From assembly GCA_039545275.1 (NCBI GenBank), contig BCHS01000018.1, positions 248,001 through 312,000 of the forward strand: a DNA stretch of 64,000 bases, read 5' to 3'. The notes under the pieces were generated by a model. It saw only the letters and a list, made by a program, of their open reading frames with translations. It ran no database searches and was not told the origin of the DNA. Positions 23,084-31,192 of this stretch are shown in pieces. The position numbers and the translations under genes were made by a program. Positions within the stretch are counted from its first letter, which is position 1; each line of letters begins with the position of its first letter. This DNA is from Pseudomicrostroma phylloplanum (Eukaryota > Basidiomycota > Exobasidiomycetes > Microstromatales).

Positions 23084-24510
23084 ATGCTAGGCGTAGACAC
23101 GGTAATTAGGACTCCCGAGGGAGAGCGCACCATCGGCTCTCTTCCAACCGGCGCAATCGTGTATGACTCTCATAACCGAGAGATCGAGGTCGAGGTTGGT
23201 CCGCCCATCGAGATGGAGCGGCCATACGAGGTAGAATACTACTCCCTCCATCACAACGAGGCCCGCGCTGGTCGCGCCGGTCTACAGAGCTATACCTGCG
23301 ATGCAGATCATCCTCTCCTCCTTGTCGCTCCAACGTACGTCTCCGCCTTTGCACCGACGCAAAATGATGCAAGGCGTCGAGTCACTTGGCAGACACGTTG
23401 CGTGGGCTACATGCCCACCGACGAGGAGATTGCCCAAGAGGCTTTGAGACTGGACCTGCCCGAAGAGCACGAAGAGAGTGACCGAGAAGACTCTACACGA
23501 CAAGGCAGCCAGAGGATTGCGAACTTGGGTCTCGGACCCTTGCTTGCTTCCTCATCCCCATCCCAAGAGCCGTCAAGTGACCCCAGCTGGCACTCGAGAT
23601 CTGATTCAGATCGAAGCGACGATGCAGACAACTCTGATGATAGCGACGCAGAAATGCTGCCGCCGCCAGCACCCAGCTCCGACGATTGGCTGCAGAACAA
23701 CAACTATTCGCCCGCCCTCATCAACAGGGTACGAGGACGCCTGGACAACGAGCAGGCATGTACACGCAAGGCAGTCCGTACCTTCACCCTTCTTTGTGGC
23801 AATGAAGCGCAGGCGGCACACATCAGAGACGCCCTTCGTTCGCAGCTGAGTGCACACGTCGACCCTGGAGCTCTCTTGGCTGGAGAAGCGCACGTGCTCA
23901 CAGCGCAGCAGTACGTCGACTCTCCTCACGTCAAAAAATCCAATTCTGGCGCTCCTGTGCCCGGCCAGTTCTTGAAGATGGGCCGCTTTCCCCACGAGTT
24001 GCTCCCGGCTACGGGTGTCGCCGCCGCCGACCTGCCACTGGATCCTCAGTGGCTGGGATGGTGGTATGGCGATGGAAACCATGACCACCCTACCATCGCT
24101 GCCGCTGCCAGCGACGAGGCACCTGTGCGCCGCAAGTGCCAAGCAATTGTAGCTGACCTCAATGCCCACAAGCCAGAGGGTGCGGACCCAGTCCACCTGG
24201 CCGTCACCTTCATTCCGGCCAACGACTCTGGAGCCGTGGTGTCGCGTCAAGACTGCTAGTGGGCGCTCGGGTACCCACTGGAACCCATACGCTGATAGTA
24301 TGCTTACCTTGGGCATCTGGACCAACAAAAAGGCGACAGGTATACCACAGGTATACAAGGATGCAAGTGATGAAGCCAGGTCGGCGTTGTTGGCAGGATG
24401 TATGGACAGAGAAAGCTGCGCGATCAACAACCGCACGGCGTACAGCGTCTCGCAAGCAGCCAAATATCGCCAGCTACTCGAAGCTGGGCGAAAGGTCGCC
24501 CTGGGTCTGC
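23084..24510 (+). pseudogene. HO/VMA1-intein-like homing endonuclease, copy 1 (Hint N-half intact, frameshifted in second LAGLIDADG half)
   Basis: ATG at 23084; 391 codons are open to TAG at 24257-24259. Residues 1-125 match the N-terminal Hint half of the yeast VMA1 intein and HO: MLGVDTVIRTPEGERTIGSL (HO also begins ML and has no intein Cys1), and block B TCDADHPLLLV at 71-81 (T and H conserved). An acidic Ser-rich linker follows. The next part resembles the DNA-recognition segment (AHVLTAQQYVDSPHV), then LAGLIDADG motif 1 (QWLGWWYGDG). Compared with copy 2, 20 nt are missing after 24256, which shifts frame and creates the stop. Similarity continues in the other frame to about 24510, where motif 2 reads LLAGCMDRES: the catalytic Asp position is Glu. 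Copy 1 is probably dead as a nuclease, though a Hint protein with half the endonuclease could still be made. Confidence 0.8.
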
Positions 24511-25379
24511 CATCTTGCCCGGCGAAACCCACGTACTCACCGCCCTTCAATACGTCAACTCCCGTCACGTCCGAAACCCTGCTGCTGGAGCTCCGGCGCC
24601 GGGAGCCTACCTGAAGATGGGACGGTTCCCTTTCGAGTTGTTGCCTACGGAAGGTGCCGTGGCGGAGGACATGCCGCTTGATTCTCAGTGGCTGGGGTGG
24701 TGGTTTGGAGACGGAGATCATGACGCTCCCACCATCGCCGCGGCAGCGAGCGACCAGGCTCCGATCCGTGCCAAGTGCGAAGCAATTGTCAACGATCTCA
24801 ACTCTCGCAGGCCAGAGGGAATGGATCCACTTCACCTCGCCGTGACCCTCATCCCTGCAAACGACTCGGGCGATGTAGTCAGTCATCAGGACTGCTACAC
24901 CTTTAGGATTTCAGGCAGTGCGCGTCCAGGCACGCACTGGAATCCTTACGTCGACCGGATGCGGGCGCTGGGAATCTTCGATAACAACAAGGAGAATGGC
25001 ATACCACAAGTTTACAAAGGAGCAAGTGAAGAAGTTCGCGCGGCGGTCCTGGCAGGCTTCATCGATACCGATGGCTGCCTCATTAACAACAACAACGCCT
25101 ATACTCTTTCTCAGTGCGTCAGGCACCGACGCCTGGTCGAAGATGCTCGCGAGGTTGCGATGGGCCTTGGCATCGACCGCAATGGCCGCAACCGAAACAG
25201 ATGATTCGAGCAGCTGGCGTTCGGCCTCTTCGGACCTCATCTCGCAAAGCTACAACCACACATTCCTCTCACTCGGAAGCGACTGCGACCGACATGGATC
25301 GACAGTGAGCTTCGCGCTCTCCTAGTAGAAGAGGCAGCAGGGCCTGTGATGGGTCGCAGCATCCGGTACCCAGGGCACG
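24511..25379 (+). pseudogene. HO/VMA1-intein-like homing endonuclease, copy 2 (both LAGLIDADG motifs intact, no Hint N-half, one internal stop)
   Basis: It begins abruptly at the point matching copy 1's ETHVLTALQYVNSRHV segment, so it lacks the Hint N-half and a natural start. The frame that covers it is open from 24398. Motif 1 is QWLGWWFGDGDHD and motif 2 is VLAGFIDTDGCL; both catalytic Asp positions are present. After GIDRNGRNRNR a TGA at 25202-25204 replaces the Gly codon seen in copy 3, then the same frame continues as FEQLAFGLFGPHLAKLQ and LRALLVEEAAGPVMGR up to about 25379. Protein identity to copy 1 and copy 3 is clearly high, but the nucleotide match by eye is only about 70-75 percent. 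The copies are therefore old or diverged before being joined, not an assembly stutter. Confidence 0.8.
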
Positions 25380-25925
25380 GTCTACAAGGCTGCAAGCGAA
25401 GAAGCTCGCGCCGCCCTTCTTGCCGGTTTCATCGATACCGACGGTTGCCTAATCAACAACGGCACCGCCTACACGGTGTCGCAGTCGGTTCGTCACCGAC
25501 AGCTGATCGAAGACATGCGGGAGGTAGCAATCGGGCTCGGCATCAAGGTGGGTCAACTGCGCCAGTACTGGGCGCCAGACCCAGCCGGTTTGGTAAACGA
25601 CGACCACGATGAGCACGACGACCACGATGAGCACGACGACCACGACGACCGCGACCGCAATCGCAACAGAGGCTTCGAACAGCTCGCCTTTGGCATGTTC
25701 GGGCCGAACCTTGCCAAGATTCAGCCCTACCTGGCATTGACGAGGAAGCGAGTGTATGGGTCGTGGATCGACAGTGAGCTTCGCGCTCTGCTCGTCGAGG
25801 AGGCAGCGGGTCCGGTAATGGGCCGTCACATTGCACTACCTGGGCACGAGGTCACCACCCTCCAGCTCAGGGAAGGCTACATTGTGTATGCGGACGCCCC
25901 TGCCGCTGTTCAGGCAGCGCCCTGA
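25380..25925 (+). pseudogene. HO/VMA1-intein-like homing endonuclease, copy 3 (5'-truncated; second LAGLIDADG plus C-terminal Hint half)
   Basis: Starts abruptly inside the segment VYKAASEEARAALLAGFIDTDG, so it has only LAGLIDADG motif 2 (intact) and everything after it, ending at TGA 25923-25925. An Asp/His-rich stretch of about 26 residues is inserted after the second core. The final part, GPVMGRHIALPGHEVTTLQLREGYIVYAD, has the pattern of Hint block F (VMA1: hydrophobic strands ending VVVHN), but the terminal His-Asn of inteins is replaced by Ala-Asp. Protein splicing is therefore not expected. It is the only copy that keeps the complete 3' end. Copies 2 and 3 are in different frames at their junction (about 25380). 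Confidence 0.8.
25600..25650 (+). repeat. 18-bp tandem repeat coding an Asp/His-rich tract
   Basis: Two and a half copies of an 18-nt unit (GACGACCACGATGAGCAC) that codes DDHDEH repeats, followed by Arg/Asn codons. The tract is absent from copy 2 at the equivalent position, so it expanded or was gained in copy 3. Confidence 0.85.
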
Positions 25926-26368
25926 CAGACCCCCTGCGCCACTACAGCGCGATCAACCCTCCGTCCCTTGCGTTGTTCTCCTCGCTCGCACCAAGTTTCC
26001 TTCTTCGGTACCATCCTACTTCTCTTTGTCACCCACTTCTCTTCACCACCCACTTGTTTTCGTCACTGACTACAATCAAAGATTCAAGACTTCAGATCGT
26101 ACCGAATGACCGTGGGTACATCACTTGTGTTAAAATTCAAGCCACTTTCTCATTGTGAGACATGAGTCACTTGAAGTGAGTAAGCATCGGACCGCGCCAT
26201 TTGCAATGGCGGCATTCAAGCGACGACAGAAGAGGAAATTGGCGTAGTGTGTGTCGCTCTCTGTTTCAATCATAAGTGACATGCATTTGTCTCAAGGCTT
26301 ATACAGTGCGTCGGGAGGACCGCCAATTCGCCTCCGCGCTGTTCGCGCCTCTGCTCCCCGCCTCGGCC

Positions 26369-26582
26369 CTACGCAGCATTGTCACCGACACCGTTGCCCC
26401 ACGACGCGCTTGCTCCCGGTAGCTAGAGTGTTTTGGTTGGTATCGCCAACTGGTGGTATGCATTTGCTGGTGGTCCAAGCCTTGTCTGCTGCTCCAGACT
26501 CACACATGTAGTCCACCTGCTCCAAAGAAAGATCTCTTACTTCTGGGAGACAGAAGTATACGAAGATGCCTGCGGTGTATAG
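26369..26582 (-). pseudogene. 3'-terminal fragment of an MFS sugar transporter gene, inverted, frameshifted
   Basis: The minus strand codes YTAGIFVYFCLPEV, LSLEQVDYM, ESGAADKAWTTSK and PPVGDTN, matching the last 70 codons of the transporter at 19645-21467. Near the end one extra G (about 26395) shifts frame; without it the reading would finish in register, ending in the family's last residues at the stop 26369-26371. No match to the transporter is seen upstream of Tyr-Thr-Ala, so the 5' 500 codons are missing. Nucleotide identity by eye is roughly 70 percent with many silent differences. It therefore came from a diverged paralogue or is an old duplicate. Confidence 0.85.
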
Positions 26583-27448
26583 CTGACATACAGCCATCAC
26601 GTACCATTGCTGCCACCTTTGTCGCAGTCAGGCTGACGTAATGAACGGAGTCCTGCAGGTGACTCGCGCTGGCCGCTACCTCGTTGATCCCTTCACCTGT
26701 CCAACCACTCTCAATACTTGACTTGTCATCCGCGTTCTCACCACACCTTCTGTTGCTTCACTGCTATCGAGGCTGACGCCATCGCCTTTACTGCTTCCGA
26801 TTCATCATTTCCTTAGCCACCCCGGCCAGGTCCGTGCATCTGAGAACGGAACTGAGACACATTGGAACGAGCTCAACCTTCGTGCAAGACGAGAATAGAG
26901 TAGTGTCAGGACATAGGCTGTAAGCAGCGGGTCTTTCCATCCTTGACAGGTGATCCTTTGTTTCGTCTGAGAGCGTTCTCCGGCTGTCTTTGTGGTTCCT
27001 ACCTTCGCACCAAGTCTACTCTAGTGGTCGTCTGCCTCGCATGGTCCCTTGCTGGATCACCTTCATGCTCACAAGCTGTTTCCCATTCGAAGTCGTGTGC
27101 ATCAGTCATGTCTCTCTCTGTCTCTTGCTCCAGCCTTCCCACGCGAGTGATTGTCTGCCTGATGTAGTGCTGTGGCGAATCAGGCTCACACTCAAGTGCC
27201 TTCAGGCTCGCGAGCTCATGTCTTTGCTGACGGTCTTTGCACCATCCATCTGCCACCCTCTGCTCATGACATCTGCTCCTCCTGCGCACCGTCTTGACAT
27301 AACCAATCGGCAGGTGGGGTGGCCCCCTACGTGCGAGAAGGCATGATGCGTGCAGCCGTGCCAAGTTTCCCGCCTCGGCTAATCAGCGGGAAGCGCAGAG
27401 ATTCGGAGGAGCTGTCCGAGGCGAAAGGCCCGAATCCCGAGATGGACG

Positions 27449-27476
27449 GGGCAGGCAGGCAGGCAGGCAGGCAGGC
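27449..27476. repeat. GGCA tetranucleotide microsatellite
   Basis: Six to seven tandem GGCA units. Confidence 0.9.
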
Positions 27477-27478
27477 GA

Positions 27479-27513
27479 GGTGCGGTGCGGTGCGGTGCGG
27501 TGCGGTGCGGTGC
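27479..27513. repeat. GGTGC pentanucleotide microsatellite
   Basis: Seven perfect tandem GGTGC units directly after the GGCA repeat. Confidence 0.92.
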
Positions 27514-28124
27514 GGCGAATTGGCATTGGGCGTCGGCGGCCCGACGTCAGCGTCAAAGAGAACTCAGCCAATCTCTCCGAGGGAAAAAGTTGGGAAAATC
27601 CAGGTGCAGGACTACGCATGTAAACCCGGACCATTGGACCCACGCACACCCACGCACAAAGGCACCCGGCACTCAGGCACCCACCGCCAAGACGGCAGAA
27701 TAACTCAGACATGCAGACGGACACGATGGATAATCAAGGCCTCACAGTCTCGCACACACACCAAAGACACCGGCACGGCGCAGACACCCCGGGGCAAGAA
27801 AACAGGTCCCGTACGTACGTCAGTCGTGCGCGCTGCCTCGTCCCTCATCCTCATCCTCTTCGCATTTCCCCCACCTGCCTGCCTGCTTTCCCCGCACCCC
27901 ACCTCGTCCCCAGATCGCATCCCTCCTTCCCTTCCTTTCCTTCCCTTCCTCTCCTCTCCCCAGCACTGCGCTTCGTCAAGTCATCCGTAGGAGCAGCAAT
28001 CACTACATCCCGGCACCCTACGCACTCCCCAGCTCTACCATCTTCTTCCACCGTCCTTCACAGGACTCGCCTCACTACTTCTTAGCCCACCTCACTGCCA
28101 CAAGCACCCCTCGCTCTACCCAAA

Positions 28125-30088
28125 ATGGTCTGGCAGCTGCCCGTCCTCACTGGCAATGCCATTCGAGGAAAGGCTCTCACTGGAGCCGTTGCCATGATCG
28201 CATCGACTGGCTTCCTTCTCTTTGGCTACGACCAAGGAGTCATGAGCGGTCTCATCAACACCACTCAGTGAGTAGGCGAGGGCCAGCACCTAGCATAGGG
28301 CATGCAGAGGTGTATGTGACCCACCCCACTGACACACTCGCATTACGCCCACCCTTTGCCCTCCGTAGGTTCTACGACACCTTCCCCACCATCACTGAGC
28401 TCACGGACCCCACCACAGGTGACTCCCTCAACCCTCAATTCCAATCGGCAGTACAAGGCGCCGTCGTGGCCATCTATGAGATCGGAGCCCTGATCGGATC
28501 ACTTATCATCCTATGGAAGGGAGATGCCATGGGTCGAAGGACGTCCATCGCCATTGGAGCCACCATCATGACCATCGGCGCTGTTATCATGACTGCTTCC
28601 TTCGGCATCGCACAATTCACGGTAGGACGCATCATCACTGGAATTGGCAACGGCATGAACACCTCCACTATTCCCATGTGGCAGTCTGAACTCTCCAAGG
28701 CTCACAACCGTGGAATGCTGGTGTTGGTCGAGGGAGCTCTGATTGCAGGCGGTATCATGTTGTCCGTGAGTAGTGTCGAGGCTGAGTGGAGTGACCTGAC
28801 GCCACACGCACACACACCGTACTGAGAGACCAACCATTCCTCCACCCCCTCCTCTCAGTACTGGATCGACTATGGATTCTACCAGATCAAGGACTCGTCG
28901 GTCTCTTGGCGATTCCCCCTTGCCTTCCAGTGCGTCTTTGCGCTGACGCTCCTCTTTGGTGTCCTCTGTCTGCCCGAGTCTCCTAGATGGCTGATCAAGA
29001 AGGGTCACTCCGAGCAAGCCGCCAAGATCTTGGCGCAAGCTGATGACACTACAGTCGACGACCCTGCCATCAAGTCCAACCTGCGTCAACTCGAGGAGTC
29101 CATCTTCGCCTCCGAGCAGCTCATGGGCGACTTCTCCTACAAGGAGCTCCTCACCAATGGGCCAGAGCAGAACTTCTACCGAACCTGCATTGCATTCACC
29201 GCCCAGGCCTTTCAGCAGCTGTCCGGCATCAACCTTATTACATACTATGCGACGACGGTGTTCTTGTCCATCCAACCGAACGAAAATATCGCCCGACTGC
29301 TGACCTGCGGCAACGGCACCGAATACTTTGTGGCATCCGTGGTGGCCCTCTTCTTGATCGACACGCTGGGCAGGAGGAAGCTCATGATGGGAACCGCCTT
29401 CTTGATGAGTGCGTCCATGGCCGTCTTGACTGGTACGGTGTACAAGGTCGAGAATTCTCCCATTGGCTCTGGTGGTGCATCGGCCATTGTTGCTGCCGTG
29501 TTCCTCTACCTCTTCAACACCTGGTTCGCCCTCGGTTGGCTGGGCATGACTTGGCTCTACCCACCCGAGATTACGCCCATCAGGATCCGTGCTCCTGCCT
29601 CTGCCATTGCCACCTCGAGCAACTGGATCTTCAACTTCTTGATCGTCATGATCACTCCTCCTGCCTTCAACTCCATTGCCTACCAAACGTACATCATCTT
29701 TGCCGTCCTCAACATGGCCTTCATTCCCGTCATCTGGGCCTTCTTCCCCGAGACGAAGCGACGTGGTCTCGAGGAGATGGACTTGATCTTTGCCGAGGCC
29801 AACGACCAGGGCTTCTGGAGCGCCAAGTACTTCATGACTCACGCTTGTCGTCTGTCCATCACCAAGCCGCACATGACTTCCGAAGAGCTGGACGAGGAGT
29901 TGGTCAGGCGCTTCGGCAAGGACGCCACCACTGGCGTCAAGAGGCCCATCGGTGAGAATGCCCCCGACAAGACGGAGGCTGTTCTCGAGAAGCAAGCGGC
30001 AGAGGGAGCCGTGGACGACGGCAAGGCCACTAGCGCCGGGCACGATGAGGCTACGAGCTCCCGCTCAGGATCCGCCGCATCTCACTGA
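28125..30088 (+). CDS. MFS sugar transporter (second, distinct paralogue)
   Basis: Exons 28125-28267, 28369-28765 and 28859-30088; introns of 101 and 93 nt (GTGAGT donors); 589 residues. TM1 has GFLLFGYDQGVMSG. Further hallmarks: GDAMGRRTSI, GRIITGIGNGMNTSTIPMWQSE, PESPRWL, QAFQQLSGINLITYY in TM7, DTLGRRKLM, and PETKRRGLEEMD after TM12. A 70-residue hydrophilic Ala/Glu-rich tail follows. QQLSGINLITYY and the PETKRRGLEEMD ending place it with fungal sugar permeases of the high-affinity glucose, quinate or lactose-permease-like groups, different from the transporter at 19645. Substrate not assignable. A 510-codon antisense frame over it is a shadow. Confidence 0.93.
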
Positions 30089-31192
30089 TGCGGTAGACAA
30101 AGCACCTTTTCTGAATAGGGCATGATCCGGACCAGCAGCAGCAGCAAATTACTACTCATCATCACCTTGTACCGAGCATGTAGCATCAAGACGTGCTTGC
30201 TCTCTTGCAGAATACTCTGGCTGCTTGTAGACTATGCCTCCTACTGCCCTCTGCATTGATTGGTTGCTACATTCGGATCTGGGTCTGGCTTCCGCCCTTT
30301 CGTCACGAAGAGTCCGGACATGGGGGCAACATCTATGGCAAGTCTTAGGCATGTTCCACACTCCCTTCTGTTTCACTGTACGTCTTGGCCATGTATGTCT
30401 CTGTTCATAGCGGTGTCATTTTCAACAGACACGCATGTCTTTTCTCTTGTACGTACATGTTAATACAAGCAACACACTAGCACAGATCCAGAGCCCAGCC
30501 CTTTCGTGATCGGCTGACATTCCATCACGTGCCTGCCTGCCTGCTTGCCTGCCTGTCTCGAGGACGAGCCATACTTCTCTCTACCTCGGGCGACTTCTTT
30601 GGGGTTCTTGCCACGTTGCTGTGATTGTGTGTGAGTCCATAACGAGCGAGATAGATGACTGGTACGCGAAGATCCAGATGAAGTCTCCGGCTCGGGCTCG
30701 GGCGATTCTTGATGCGACTCGGCTGATCTTTTTGCCTCGTCTCGCGTGTTGGGCGAGGTGGCTTTTCAGCGAGGCTTGCGAGGCTGCGACGAGCGAGGAA
30801 GCTGCGACAAGCGACGGAAAGAAAGTCAGCCGGAGAATGCGGGGAAAGGCCACAGGGTCAGGTCAGTCAGTCAGGCAGGGAGGTGATCATGGCACCTTGG
30901 GAGCAGATGAGCTCAAAGATCTCTAGAGCCCTCCTCTCGTTTCCCTTTCGGTCGTAGTCTAGACTTTTGGACTTCAGCTCCTCTCCCTTAGCTCGCTCGT
31001 CGCTTGAAGTCGTCCCTGCCAAGCCGATCCCGAAGCCGGAAGTGGAGATCTCGCGTTCCGGCTGCCCGGTACCGGCTGCCTGCTGCATAAGAAAAGTCAA
31101 GCGTGCTTGCATACTTATACCTCCTCCCCTGGCCAACTCATCATCCCTCTGCCCCCCTCTCTCTCTCCTCTCTACCTCGTCTCTGTCCCGTC
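30089..31192. other. Intergenic region, no gene seen
   Basis: About 1.1 kb. It has a CAGCAG run after the transporter stop, a GCCT-type microsatellite at about 30531-30556 (GCCTGCCTGCCTGC), and short antisense frames without domains. A C/T-rich tract (31120-31190) precedes the acyl-CoA oxidase ATG, as in other promoters here. A TATA-like ACTTATAC at about 31113 lies 80 nt upstream of that ATG. Confidence 0.5.

Larger units (their letters stand above)
26583..28124. other. Intergenic region with microsatellites, upstream of second sugar transporter
   Basis: About 1.5 kb with no supported gene. It has two microsatellites (annotated separately), CA-rich runs at about 27640-27790, and a C/T-rich leader before the transporter ATG at 28125. 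No TATA box is obvious. Confidence 0.5.

Noticed and set aside
23606..24886. 426-codon antisense frame across endonuclease copies 1 and 2
   Set aside because: It shows the same internal repeat as the sense copies and no independent domain; a shadow.
23084..25925. An intein inside a host protein
   Set aside because: No extein sequence on either side, no Cys/Ser at the splice N terminus, no terminal His-Asn; the frame starts at its own ATG.
27400..27520. Possible CRISPR-like or satellite structure at the GGCA and GGTGC repeats
   Set aside because: Units are 4-5 nt without spacers; these are ordinary microsatellites.
28511..30043. 510-codon open frame antisense to the second sugar transporter
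   Set aside because: Its reading frame mirrors the transporter codons (Gly/His/Arg-rich), has no domain, and codon bias in G+C-rich genes often leaves such antisense frames open.
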